56,456 nucleotides of DNA, taken from assembly GCA_049999765.1 (NCBI GenBank), contig JBNGIQ010009385.1, positions 1 through 56,456 on the forward strand. Reading direction: 5' to 3'. This document shows positions 41,467 to 54,321 of this stretch, one piece after another. Under the pieces are notes generated by a model. It was not told the origin of the DNA, did not search any database, and saw only the letters and a list, made by a program, of their open reading frames with translations. The position numbers were made by a program, and so were the translations under genes. The stretch comes from Phaeoceros laevis. Taxonomy: Eukaryota > Anthocerotophyta > Anthocerotopsida > Notothyladales. Within the stretch, counting starts at the first letter, position 1. Each line of letters opens with the position of its first letter.

Positions 41467-43761
41467 CTAGGTGCCGAGACTGGAACTTCTACGGAGCCAC
41501 CCAGTATCTCCAATCCTTCCGGAACCAAACCTTCCCAGAGCCTTGCTTGAGGTGAACTTCAGCAATGAGAGTTTCCCGGAGGAACCTTTGCCCAACCTCG
41601 GGGACTTGTTCTTGTTCCTTGACTCTTTGCCCTCTCCTCCCTTGTCTTTGTAAGGTCGAGCAAGGATCAGATGCCGGATGTTGCAGCGACAGAAAGGGCA
41701 CGCTGGAGGTGGTGAATAAGGAATAGCAGGATTGGGCTTGTTATAGCAGCAAAGTGCCAGAGTGCAAGTTGCACACATCTGATGCCCACAATCCTTCACC
41801 TCGATGGTGCAAACCTGCTCAAAGCAAATGGAGCACACCTCCCCCCTTGCCCCTAGCCCACCGGCCTGCGTGTCCAAAATCAAAAGCGAAGGCATGTAAG
41901 AGAGATGATCAGCTGATCTGCGTACGAATGACCGGTACGTTAGGTTGGCGTGATCCAACTTACGTCAAGAGCCCCTTCCTTGCCATTAGGTTCGTCCTCC
42001 ACGACGTCGATGTCGTTTGCACTGGACAATGATCTGCGAGATGATGACAAGTTCCTCTCCCTTTTGCTGTTTGCCTCAGCCAATGCCTCCTCCAGAAGAA
42101 GTTTGGCATCTGGATCAAGCTCACTCATGAACTTCCAAGGTGAGGGCCAGACCAATGGTTCTGCAACACTCGGGTCCAATAATGCTGCACACGCCATGTG
42201 ACCATGTCGCATTGCTACTCCATAAGCCGTAAACCTGTCAGCAGGTCATCCCATTAGAAATTTTTTATGACCCTGCTACAACGTGCCAGTACATTCTAAT
42301 TCCGTAATACAGTTTTGAAAGTCTATTACTCCAATGCCCTCCCAGGTTTTGGAACCTACTTGTTAGTAGTTGCACATTAAGCACATAATACATACCCAGC
42401 TATATTCCTGTGACCCCGATCAGCACCCCACGCCAGCAACTCTCTGATGCAATCGACAGAACCGCCATAGGCAGCAAATTGAAGAGGTGTGCTCCCATGC
42501 CCAGGTCTAGACATTGAAACAGACCCACAGATAAGCAAATATAGCAAACATGGATTTATGTACCACAAACCCAGATGTCAGAGCACTATACCCTGTCGTG
42601 GCAGTTGAGGCTGAGACTAAAGCTCCGTTCTCTAGCAACAAGCGAAGAACTCCAATGTGCCCTGCCCTTGCTGCTAGGTGAAGAGGCGTGGTGCCATTGC
42701 AATCTCTAACGTTAACAAACCTGACAAAACCCCTGGTAGCAGACAAAAACCAGGTCAGAGACATAGACATCCATCATTATTGCTCGACATAAATGGGGTC
42801 AGGCTTGAGAATAATGGATTCCAAGAAAACACATGCCGGCAGGGAAATGCCAGAATATTTACAGCTCAGACGGAAAGAAGAATTACCATGTATCTGCAAC
42901 ATGACCAGATTGTGCAGCAGACAGAACTTGGCGAACACAATCAGTGTGGCCTCCTTTGGCAGCGTAGTGCAGGCAAGTTCGTGCATTGACAAACTCGAAT
43001 CCAAGTATCTGGCATTCAGCATAGAAAGTGTAAGAGCTAAAGAGCATTCATTTCTGGTGGCAGTAGGCATCTGACGAACTCTGTAATATGAAATGAACTC
43101 CACAACTTATCTCTTGTGCACGAAGTTAGTATACTTCCAATTCAATTCCACCAAGAAGATAGCGCACTCACATGGGATCCGTATTCTATAAGAGGTCCGA
43201 CACAAGCCACTCGACCGTTCTGGCAGGCTAGCATCAAGGGAGTCTGTAGAAGGAACATTTATTAGTTCCCACATAGTTTCAGAAAGTAGGAAGTCAGCAA
43301 TGAGTCGGTTCTGTATGACAGACGGTATTTGACCTACCTTCCCATTGTGGGTTATGACATTTGGCTCAGCTCCGTTTTGGAGAAGGAATTGCAAAACCTG
43401 CAGTAAGGAACAGCAAACGTACTCACCAAACCATGACAAGGAGGTAGACTTAGCTTGACACGGGCAACCTCGGGGCAAAGTAGAATGAACTGCAGAGCTA
43501 CTCCGGCATACGTTCAAATTAATTGAAGTACATGCAGAGGGGCTAGACCCAAAGATTAGAGCGCAGCAGTAGTGTAATCACCTCAGTCTGGCCGTGAGAC
43601 GCAGCCACGTGCAAAGGAGTGAGGCGCTCATAAAACCGGGGCTTGTGCAGTAACTTGGGCTCCTCACAAGCAACCCTCTCAATATAAGAGAGATCACCCT
43701 CCCTTGCAGCAACAAACAAATGATCCTTCTGATGGCTACCGCAACTAACACTCTGTCCCAT
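41467..43761 (-). CDS. XB3: XB3/XBAT-type ankyrin-RING E3 ubiquitin ligase
   Basis: Eight exons (43761-43582, 43397-43338, 43243-43172, 43008-42887, 42732-42592, 42506-42396, 42234-41964, 41865-41467) join in phase to 451 residues, the size of rice XB3 and Arabidopsis XBAT31-33. The N-terminus MGQSVSC carries a myristoylation glycine and a nearby palmitoylatable Cys, which suggests membrane attachment. Six or so ankyrin repeats follow (RLTPLHVAASHGQ, TPLMLACQNG, RTCLHYAAKGGH, TTPLHLAARAGH, STPLQFAAYGG). The family signature LVWPSPWKFM comes next, then a C3HC4 RING (CSICFEQVCTIE .. CGHQMCATC .. CPFC). XB3 proteins take part in immune receptor signalling and growth control. The Ser/Lys-rich tail is longer than I would expect. 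Confidence 0.92.
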
Positions 43762-44004
43762 TCCAAAGCTGATCCTTGTTTTAGGGCGGATTCTTCCTGG
43801 CACAGCTATGCTTCATCCTTTCTGATTTCGTAAGTTCTGGAAATGAGCAGGTGCCATCAGTAGATTTCAACAAGTTGAAGTCACCAAAGCCGCTAGCTTG
43901 TGTGTACCCTTTCCATTCTTTACCCACAGAGCCATTATATTCAGACGACTCTCAAGAGACACATGCCTGTTGTTTTTTCGAAGTAGAGCTCGTGGGATCT
44001 CTCA

Positions 44005-44619
44005 TTACATCGATGTTGAGGCACCAGAAGGCACCTTGTTAAGAGCCTTGTCAGTAACAAAATATCCGTGCTCTGGATCCCTGGAGGGATTCCTCTTCAA
44101 AGGGGGAGGACCCGGAGGCTTCCCTCTCGCTAAGGCCGCAGCTGCTTCTGCCTCCGCAGCCAATCTTCTCTCCTGTGATGTAACCCAATGCTGCCTATAT
44201 TTCTTTCTAACCAGGTCGTAAGATGGATGTGTGTCCACCCCTGAATCCTTGAGGGTGCCACACTTGCACTGTAGAATATATTCAATCATTTGCGCTCCAA
44301 GAGACACCACGGAGAGCTACTTGATGAACCTAAGTAGCACCGCACTGTCTTCAAGAGCGGAACGGATTGGCTGGCGACAAGACTGTGAACGGGATGCAAC
44401 CAAAAGCTGCAAGTATGTCACTCACTGAGGGGTTTACAGCGTTTCAGTACTGAAACGTACGCCTAGACCGTGCAGCTATTGTAAGAGAGAAGGAATGGCT
44501 GAAGAACACACTGTGATTAAGAACAACTGTCGTCGATACTCACCCTAGTAGTCTTCCGGATCTCTCTCCGTCTTCCACCTTTCACATCAGCGGTAAGGAG
44601 CCACTCTGGGAACCGTAGT
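44005..44619 (-). CDS. Unrecognised gene, last two exons
   Basis: Exons 44619-44544 and 44268-44005 join in frame through GT-AG sites (ACTAGG|GTGAGT ... TTCTACAG|TGCAAG). Together they encode a basic segment (LRFPEWLL, GGRRREIRK), then CKCGTLKD and a helix rich in Ala and Glu (RRLAAEAEAAAALARG). A proline run and a stop follow at 44005. The incoming phase requires an upstream exon that I could not place; a hydrophobic open stretch at 44990-44870 does not join in phase. No family recognised. Confidence 0.4.
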
Positions 44620-46426
44620 CTGTTCAACACAAATAATCTGTTCGCAGAGGCAACTTAGAATGCTGCATATCTGTTCCACCGCACAGCAAGAAGCTACAAC
44701 ACAGAGCACACAGGGAGCACTCCAAAATCATCCGACACTTCGGAGAAGCTTGTCCCATTTTCCTATCTTTTTTTTTGTCACAATACTCAATACCGAGCAG
44801 CAGCCAAAATGGTCACACCACAATGGTCACGGCAACGGAAACTGCACTTCCAGAGGTCCAAGAGTGCACATTGAGAACATACCAAATAAAATACAATGTG
44901 ATGATCCAAAGCAACCAGATCCCACCAGTTCCAAGAGCGAAAAAATGGCACAGACCTGGCCCGCCGCAGACCACCGCAATTACTGGCCACGAGCGAGCAC
45001 TGCGAGATCTATCCCGAGAGCAAAGGAGGAGGCGGAAGCATCAGATCAATTTTAGAGAGCTCTCAATTGATCAGCGCGGGGTGCGAATTGAAAAGACGGC
45101 CAATTTCCAGGAGGTAGCACGTTATTGAGCCAGATGTCCAGGCAGAAGGACGAGTGGCGGTCCGCCAGCGCTGTGGTCGCGTTCCAAGTTGGAGGACACC
45201 CATATTTTCTTCAAACTGCGGCCCAAAAGCTCCGAGGAGGGCCCACGCGGCCGCCGCTTTGGCCGACAAGTGGTCCTTGGAAAGGAAAGAAACCTCGTCG
45301 GTGCAGGACTACTGTTGCCCTACGTTTCGAACCATATCAATTGTTATTGTTTCTGGTTCGAAAGTCAGCCTGGCTGTCAGCCTAGGAATCACCTTGACAT
45401 TTTCCTTGCAATCATATAAGCTGGCCACCTTTGACTTGTTCCAACTCCAGTAACTGGATTGTATAGTGTAAACAATATTTGTTTCTTGGCTAGCAGCCCT
45501 CGTGGAATGAGTTAAGTACTTTATCTTTGTTCTTAGAACAAAATAATCAATTTATGTATGACTAATTGCTCATGTACACCTCAATGTGATAGATGTGGAT
45601 CATCTGCTCATTTACACTTCAATATGACATATGTGTAAAGGTTGCATTGCTTGTAGTGACTTTCTTTTACCCTAGAACATAATTCATCATATGTGCTTTG
45701 GACAATCCAAAATTCATGATGATACTAAATGGTGGGATGTTTTAGTTTGTACATTGTTCTTGGACAGCGGTCCCAAGTATACAAGGAAAATTATGCACTA
45801 CAAATAACAACTAGTTATTGGGGACTAAATTGTGTACTTGCATTCAGATGTGACTGAGATGTGACCATTGGCCCCAAGCATACAAGGAGAATTGTGCACT
45901 ACAAATAATAATAAGTTATTGTAAACTAAATCGTGTACTTGCAATAAAATGTGACTGAGATGTGACTAGCAAATTTAAGCACAACTTTTCTGAGCTTTCA
46001 CACAAAGAAATTTGAGTCAATGTTGTGTGAGGTTAATGAAATTCATAAATTGGTTAGAAAATAACAAAAAATATTCTTTTTTCCCATGTGTGATGCTTTC
46101 ACTAATTGACGTACATGTCTGACCAAGAAAGGATTGCCAAATTTAAAGAAATGCATTAGTATTATTGATAAATTTATCACTATACTATAATATATTTATA
46201 CTTATAAATTTGATAAATAGAATGACTAAGCCTGTTTAGATTGTGCTGACATGTTAGCAAAAGACACTGCGCACACACTATACACCTTAGATGAATGATC
46301 TTTGCTTATGACAATGTCACTTCATATAGTTCTAAGGTGTTATTTCAAGCAATTTTCACGAGGTTCGAAGGTAAGGAAATTGTTATCAAGCTTGAAGGTA
46401 CAAGCACAACATAGGACAACCACAAA
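44620..46426. other. Intergenic, becoming AT-rich
   Basis: 44620-45270 may contain 5' exons of the minus-strand gene. From about 45450 the sequence turns AT-rich and has a diverged repeat (ATTATGCACTACAAATAAC near 45790, and again near 45890). No gene recognised. Confidence 0.4.
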
Positions 46427-48960
46427 ATGGCAGGCCTGGCTGCCAAACATGCAGCTATTGCAAGGGAGCGTATGTTGGAGCTTGAGTATTACTTTAAGAG
46501 ACTAGGTACTGTTATTTCATGGTGAATTGCGACTTTGTCTAACAAATTATTGGTTTTACTTGTAGTTATTAATATTACATCATATAACGTTTGCAAAAGT
46601 TCAAAATTTTTTCGTGTGTGATGTCATAGGGGTTTGTTCTCGAGCATACCATGAGGCCTCAGAAATTCAAATGAATAGAAATCGGACAATTATTCGAGCA
46701 GCGACATTGGAAAACAAACAATTACGTTCAGCTTTAAATACACTTTTGGAAGCTGAAAAATGTAGCTTTGGAAAAAGCGATATGCACAGAATGTTGGAGC
46801 GAGTGAAAAATTTACGAAAATGCTACGATGATCAAAAAAATTATGTTCTCCAGAAACAATTTGAGGTCAGATTTTTAGAACTACTTACAAAGGAGCAAAG
46901 AGAATTTAGTATAGACTATTTGAAATTATCTAAAAGATCTTTTAGATAATTTCATAAGTTTTTGTGCAGCTAGATAAAGCTTGCACAGATGCAAAATCAG
47001 CGGAGCTAGACATGAGTGGAATGGCATCCAATAGATTACCAATTCAAAGATTAGAAGAATTTGTAAAGCACTTGAAAAATAAAACAACAGCTGGAAAAAT
47101 TCTAAGTAAAAGCTACAAGGAAACTTTGCAACCTATGCGACTTGAAAGGGGTGCATTTGAAACACAGGTACTTGTGTACATTCAAGTAAAGAAACAAAAC
47201 ACCAAAATAATCTATGTACTCTTGAATGAAATTTGATTCTAGGTTAAAATATGATATGACATGGTTTTGAGCTACAGATGGCAGCATATGAAAGCAATTT
47301 AAAAGTTAAAGAGGTTCATTTAGCTAAACTTGTTCTCCTCTATGGTGATGCTGAAAGAGCACGCACTGCGGCCAAAATGGAACTAGATGAGGTAAACTAT
47401 GCTTGACATATTTATTTGAAGTCACATGTGTTGCTTGCTAGGGTATGTTCACATATATTGGGCATGTATATTCTACATTTGCCAATTGGGATACTTTTTA
47501 CCAGATGCTACAAGGATATTATGCTAGAGGACCTGATGAAAAAAAGGTTGTTTACATATAAATTGAATCTGTTACATCTCCTATATGGAAAATTCATACG
47601 TTCTAAGGTATATGAAGCTATGCTAAAAAACTTAAATTAAATGTTATAATATCAGCTGGCAGATTCCAAAGAAGAAACACTAGAGATGGATGTAGAAACA
47701 AAAAAAATAAAAATAACATTTAAAGTGATGACAATGAGAGAGATGTTTTTGGATCTTATTGAGCAAGAAAAAAGAACTCAATATTTTCAAAAAGTATTTA
47801 AAGAGTTAATTGAACTAGAACTCAAGAAAGGACTTAGTCCTGAACAAGTAAGTGAATGTCTCAATAACTTGCAAAAAATTACAATGGTCTTTAAGTGCGA
47901 CCGACCTTGATTGGACATTATAACAATAGAAAATGAGGATGCGAAGAAACATACTTGGTGTCCATGTATTGCAAGAAGTTTTGGGAGATACACAAGATAG
48001 GGCACTATATGCTAAGACTTTGATGACTACTATCCAAGCAACAAAAGACGTGATAACTCAGTTGGATAGAAAACAAAAGGTTAAAATGACAAGACATTCT
48101 GGAAATCTCATTTCCATGCTAACTGGAACAAAAAAATTGGTCGACAAAATTCACGAGGGCGAACTATATTGCGTAAGTTCAATATTGATATGAAAGCTTG
48201 AAAGCCTACCGTATGCTTCATGTGGTTTTCACTCCAAACACTCCTTTCAATCTCTCTAGTTCAATATTCTGTAAAAGTTTGATGCATGGGTCCAAAGCTT
48301 AAACTTTGTTGTCCTTACTCCATTACCTCATGGCCTATATTTTTATTAAAGATTGATCATTGATGCATTGATGCATTGGTACAAACCTTAATTAAGGATT
48401 TTTTACTCCAAAAATATGTTTTGGTACTCAAATGTAGTAATAAAGAATAGTACTTATAAGTACTATCAAATAGTTCCATGCAAATAAATAGGAGGTCAAA
48501 TCCATACTTGGATTATAATCTGTGTATATGCAATTTTGTAAATTGTATGACTTATATTTTCTTCCAGAATATTGGTTTTGTTTCTAATACATAAAATATG
48601 GAATGGAAACAGAGTGAAGATAAGTCAACTGAAAAACTACTCCGAAAGTGCAAAAGAGCTTTAGTTTTACTGTTACAGGTCTCTAAACATGCATATGAGG
48701 CATTCTTGTTCACATTATATCAATGTGCTTGAGCCTTGAAGCACTTGTATTCAATATTTTTCAAAATTATGTCAATAAGGTCAAAGGTTTTAAATGTGCA
48801 GGACATAAACAAGAAAGTCCAATTTGCAAATCTTGAGAAAGAAAAAACATCCAAAGTAGACATAAGCACAAAGGTTGAGACAAGTCAAGCACTACAAAGT
48901 GATTCCATCATTGAAGAGGAAGGCTGGGTTGCAATAAAACATACAACTTTTCAAGAGTAA
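46427..48960 (+). CDS. Nine-exon coiled-coil protein in AT-rich DNA
   Basis: Exons 46427-46505, 46630-46865, 46970-47167, 47278-47391, 47505-47546, 47656-47847, 47930-48172, 48613-48678 and 48802-48960 join to 442 residues. Every intron except the first is phase 0, and all have GT-AG ends. The protein is mostly charged helix with heptad pattern (LELEYYFKRL, RMLERVKNLRKCYDDQ, LIEQEKRTQYFQKVFKELIELEL) and ends with EEEGWVAIKH. I do not recognise the family. The size, helix content and many short exons would fit an axonemal or dynein-docking coiled-coil protein of a plant with motile sperm, but this is a guess. The start may lie further upstream. Confidence 0.7.
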
Positions 48961-51259
48961 AACTAATTGTAGGTTTTTTAAAATGTGAAGCATGATGTAT
49001 TTTTATAGTGCAAAAACAATGACATACGTCTTACAGCCATTAGACATATTAGACAATAAGGCTAATAGAAAGGTTGGATAAATTTGAGTATAATGATCAT
49101 TTATAAGGAAGATGTTAGCTCTTTAGATTAGCTCTGAGGAACTAACTTGTATAGTAGAAATAGAGTGCACCATTTCAAAGGTATAGGACTTTATTGTATG
49201 AGGCTGAAGATAATTTATCAATTGGATGAAATATGTATGACACCTACATGTACATCCGATTTGCTGACAATTCGATTTGCTGACAATTCAACTTGGAGTA
49301 CAATAAGCAAGTGGGGAATTTGTACCTCAATGTTCTGTGGCTATTGTAGACATCCATAGGTGCACATTTTTTAACAACTCAAAATAGGAGTTGGATGGAT
49401 CGTGCATGTTAACCATTAAAAGTGAGAAAATTCCTTAACGCTTTTGCAGTACCATGCACGGTGGTTCAGACCATTGCAGCGCTTTTGAACCTGTTGATAT
49501 CATGCAGAGCAATTTGCAGAAACGAACCGATAAAATATGGACAACAACTCCAGGTGATATGAGGTGGTTTTAATTCAAAGTCTGTTTGTAAATAAAACTT
49601 CCTGCGATCAGTTTTAAATTCTATTAAGGATTTGAATGCAAAGCACTAGAAGTAATTGCATACGCTTCCAAGTTTCCTGGTTGAACTTCCTTTGTAGTAT
49701 GGTTTGTATGCTTTGCTTTATTTACCATACTACAAAAAAAAAAGTATAGTTATGAAGGTAAAATGGGAACCCTACCAAACTAAGTAATATTGATGTAATA
49801 AAACTATAAAATGATAAAGCCCTGATATTGAACCATACACACATCTCCTTTTTTCCACAATGTAAGGAGGTCTTGCACAAACCAACCAGATCTACTTTCA
49901 ACTTATGAGATCTTTGGATAGATGTTAGGAATTTCTTACTATTTCCTATCATAGTACTCAATCCCTATCATAGTTCAATTGCCATCGGAGCACGTATATG
50001 CTCTACCAGTACTACACTAGTGAAGTGCATCATATTGCTAATTTCAACTCTTGGCAACCCACAAGGAATGATTGTAGTAGTAGTAGTAGTAGTAGTAAGG
50101 GAGGTCATGCTAACTGACTCCACATGGGAATCGAGCATGCCGACACATTGGTGGCGCATTAGGTGGATTGGTCGTCTATACATTGCAGGGAGGTGGCGCA
50201 CTAGGTGGATTGGTCGTCTATACATTGCAGGGAGGGGCACCTCCCTTCCCCAACACTCGGCTGACGCCAAAGCACTGGGTGGGTGGGTGGCCTATGCAAG
50301 GCAGGGAGCCACACCGCTCCATGCTCCTAGTGCGGGCACGCGTGTCGGTATCTAGTTAATGTATTGGTAGCCTGACTCTCATCTATTTGTTTTGTGATCC
50401 TTGCTCCCTCTGTAGTGCTTCTAATGCCATTTCCTGCACAACGCCCTGTCCCGCACAACGCACAACGCCATGTCATAGTGTTCTTGCCTGGTTGTCTGTT
50501 GTAGCCTGAAGGCGATTTCTGCTCTTGCCCTAAGGTGATTTTTGCTTCTGCCCGAAGGCGATTTTTGCTCGACTCTAGACTAACTTTTTTGTAGCATCTT
50601 CAGGAATTGTGGCTTACAACTGATGCTATTCCCACCCCTATAGTGGATGAATAGGACGAGCTGCAGGGTAGTGTGCATTGGTTAGTAGCCATTTTGAGTT
50701 GGACAACATCTTTCTTTGTATTTCGAAGTGCTAGCCCTCCCGGTTTGATCTACTTCTCCTTGCCTTCTCAGGAACGTATAGCACACCATTACAAAAGGAT
50801 TATTGCAACATTTAGATAGCCCTAGCCTTGTTGAACAAAAGATATGGGCAGTTATAGGTGTTAACAGTTCCTCAGTGATACTTTCCTTTTATGACCTTGA
50901 AATTTCCATGCTTAAATGCAGACAACTTTATTGGCTGGGAGAGGTTATACTTCCTAGTACTCTCGTCTTCTTGGTGGAAGATATTCCTTTGCTGTTGATT
51001 GGAATCCTCTGGCTGTTGGGTGGAATCTGGGCCTGCTGGTTAGTACAAAAATGTGCATAGAGATTTAGTCGTAAAGAAGTACTTTTTAAGCAGCATGCAA
51101 AATGAACAGTTTGACATCTTGGTAGCTGGCAGTCATGATATCCTAGTTATAGGTGGGTCTGTCCTGTTGGGGTCCGTGTGCAACCTGCTTGTATGCATCT
51201 TCCATCTAGCCACACTTTGCAGACTTATTTCATAGGTTTGATGCCATGCTGTTCAGCCA
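48961..51259. other. AT-rich intergenic region
   Basis: No gene recognised. A GTA trinucleotide run lies at about 50070-50096. The sequence AGGTGGATTGGTCGTCTATACATTGCAGGG is duplicated at about 50160-50235, and a decayed copy appears near 52020. Confidence 0.5.
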
Positions 51260-51848
51260 TGGAATACAAGTGTTTGCAACCCATGTGGACCAGTTTTTCA
51301 TGATTGCATGCTCCCAGCAATCAGGGGTGCCCATGTCACCACACTTTTTGTGTTCATGCTGTCATGTCTGTCTGAGATCTGACGTGCCTCTTCCAGCTCA
51401 CCACATTTGGCATACATGTCCACCAGACAGTTGCCCACCACTACATCATCCAGCAGACCCCCTTTGGCAATCTTTAAGGGACCTCCTTTGGCAATCTTTA
51501 AGGGCAGCTCTGTGGCCTTCTGTGCTTGCGCACACCTTCAGAAGGCAAGCAAAAATAACACGGTCAGCCAAGATGAGGCCCGCCTCCTCCATTTGTCCAT
51601 CCACAAAGCTCCTCTTGGCCTAGTCCTTGCTGTACATGACAATCTTTGTGTGCAACTCTCTGCCCTGCTATGTGGCACCAGTGCTTGCACACGCCTTCAG
51701 AAGGCAGTGCCTCTTGGCCTAGTCCTTGCTGTGCATACCCAGCAACGCTGGCCTCAAGGACTATTACAGTAGTACTGGCAGGAGAGTGAGGAGGCGCCCT
51801 GCCTCGCGGTTGGAATGGGGAGGCCAACGTACCTCGCCGTTTGTACAT
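51260..51848 (-). pseudogene. PPR pseudogene fragment
   Basis: Minus-strand pieces of a PLS-type PPR gene: VAGYAQQGLGQEAL near 51740, then DDVVVGNCLVDMYAKCGELEEA near 51420-51380 and SVVTWAPLIAG near 51310. Stops and frameshifts separate them, and a 24-base unit (ACCTCCTTTGGCAATCTTTA) is duplicated inside. A dead copy of a PPR gene, different from the two intact ones. Confidence 0.8.
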
Positions 51849-52471
51849 TACCTTTTATGATAATTGTAATACTACAATTATAATATTGAAAGTATAAGAG
51901 CATGATTTTATTGGGTTTCCATAATTATAGATATTATATAAAAATAGAAGATGTGCATGTTGATAGACTCCATATGGGATCAAACACATTTTTACATAAC
52001 ATCCGTTTTGAAATTACTAGGTGGATTGGGGGTCTATGAATTGCAAGGAGACAATATATATGCACTTTAGGCTACAAGCCTACAACTATGCATTGCAAGT
52101 TGCAAGGTACACTATACAAGTAGAGAGTCTATAGACTACAAAGCTAAGGAAAGAACGGACGGGAAAACGTGTTTTTACCCTAAGGCTGAGACTGGGTAAA
52201 AGATGTTTCCCGAGTCCTACGCGGGAACTCCCTCCCCGCCCGCGCGCTCATTCAAAAAACACTTACTTGGATCACTATCGTCCACAGCGGCCTGGAAGCC
52301 AAACCTACTCCGAGCGGAAGCAAGCGTAGCCGTGACTCAGAGCGCATGCTTTTCTTTCCTTTTTGTCTGTCAGCTAAGCAGCAGCTCAATGTCATCCGCA
52401 TCAGCTCGTACTAGCAGCAGTGCTCTTTTCTGATGGGAGGCATTGAATGCCTGTAGACTTGCCGCTGTGAA
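51849..52471. other. Intergenic
   Basis: AT-rich start, then the promoter and leader region of the F-box gene. No clear TATA box. Confidence 0.4.
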
Positions 52472-54064
52472 ATGCCTTCACGGAGTGTCAGGAGGAGTGG
52501 CGTGCAGCTAGTTGCCACCATGCCACCTTGCGCCGTAAGCTCAGCTGCGGAGGAAGAAGTTGCAATTTCGGATGATGTTAGCAGGATGCAGAGGAAGTGC
52601 CGGAGCATAAAGGTTTTGGCCAGGAGCTTCCAGGAGGCGAAAAGGACTCAAGTGCTGAGGAAGCCCGGGAAGAAGTCACGGCGCTACCTGAAACCGGGGG
52701 AACTTGCTCAGATCGCACAGAGGAAAGCGAGAAACGCGTGCACCACCATCGGGAGGAAGCGGATCATTGGAATTGACGGGGAACCGGTGACCCCCGGGCA
52801 AAGTGTCCAAGGTGTGAGCAGCAACGAGGCTGGCCAGCTGCCAGTGTCTCCTCCTGTCAACTCGATCGGCACACCGCTGCGGGAGTTCGGTCCAACTTGT
52901 CCTCAGAGGAAGAAACTCTTGGCCCCGAAGACGCCTCTGACACCTGCTGCTCAAATAACCTTGGCTCGGATACCTTCGGTGGAGAGCAGAGTACCTCTTG
53001 TTGACACCAGAGTTGCCCTCACCGAAATCTCCGTGGAAGCACACTCGGAGTCTCACCTGGAAGCCTTGCCTGTTGAGTTGCTGGTACGAAGCATTTCCTT
53101 GTGTTTGTCGTGCTGAATCCTGGCGGTGGAAGCTGCTTGAAAAATGGGAGGCATTTTCTTTTGTTTGCCCTAACGCGTGCTCCAGTCTGCCTGTAGAAGC
53201 TCCTTGAAAAAAAAAGCCTTCTGATTTCTGAGACTCATGTTGGCAACAGGTTCGGATAGTATGTCGGCTGCATCATGATCAACTTCGGCCAGCTTTCCAT
53301 GTCTGCAAACGTCTGCGGCAAGCGGTAAGCTAGTCTTTTTTGCTGCTGTGTGAGCAGGAGATGAACTGTCATTGCATGATGTCAGAAAAGCAGCTGCGAA
53401 AGTGCAAAGAACTAGGCTTAGGACTATTTGCAATCATGAATCTCTGCTTCGTTTAATTTTGAGATGCCTGCGCACACCGTCCTGTTTTTTTCGAGATGCC
53501 TGCGAACAGCATCGTTTTTTGTTTTCCTTCCCATCCACTGAGGTAGGGTTTCGTCTGTGGCAGGTTGTGATTGCCCGGCAAAGCCACTTCAATTTCACAA
53601 CTCCAGATCGAGACCGACAGGAGCTCCTTGGTTTGACCACCCCAAAGCGTCATCAGTACTATCCTTTCCATTGGTAAGTGGAGTGCAACATCAACGGTCC
53701 GTTGCTGCAAAGTTATGGTGAATCCTGGAAAGGCTCAGGGATTGGTTGGTAGAAAGCAAGTTTGAGTAGGTCGGGTGACTGGTGTTGTCATGTGGCGTGC
53801 AGTGCATCCGATCCTTTTGGCGGAGCCTTGGTGCGTCCAGCCACCCCTCAAGCACCGAGACAACCTCCTAAGCCTCCGCAAGCTCGCATCCCACTCGCAG
53901 ATATGCGGCAGATAGTGGCCCCGTTGTTCCAGGGACCGGCAACCACTCCCCAGAGCAACAGGCCCCCCGGGCTGCCCCGCCCGTCTTTCCGGGCCCTGGC
54001 CTCCCACCGTGTCTTGTTCAACGAGGAGGAGCTATGCCAAGCTGTTGCGCAGCATACTCTATGA
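52472..54064 (+). CDS. SKIP27: SKIP27-like F-box protein
   Basis: Four exons (52472-53083, 53250-53324, 53564-53673, 53803-54064) join in phase to 352 residues. The N-terminal half is basic and Ser/Pro-rich, with GRKRI near residue 94. The F-box is split by two introns: LEALPVELL, VRIVCRLHHDQLRPAFHVCKR, then QAVVIARQSHFNFTTP. This layout, with the F-box followed by a QSHF..TTP motif, is that of Arabidopsis SKIP27. As an SKP1-binding subunit it would bring a substrate to an SCF ubiquitin ligase; the substrate is unknown. The proline-rich C-terminus is long for the family. A second ATG at 52520 is possible. Confidence 0.85.
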
Positions 54065-54321
54065 CGTGGGTTTGGTGACTCAGCTACCCAGACATGCTAA
54101 TTAACACTGCGAGTTTAGAGTTTAGATGTCAGGGAAGTCCGTGAGGTGGAGCGCTACGCATGCAATTGTACCATAAATGCTCCTCCAGCTGACTCCCTGT
54201 AACTGGAGTTGGTGTTTTTCACCCTCTCGGGCTGGTCTCAATTCAAGTCCCACTCACAAGTCCCCTCTCAGCCAGACTCCCTACTCCCAGCTCGCAGCGA
54301 AATTGGCACTCTCTGGCTTCG

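Noticed and set aside
44787-44990. Hydrophobic open frame as an exon of the unrecognised minus-strand gene
   Set aside because: Its donor phase does not match the following exon; joining creates a stop codon.
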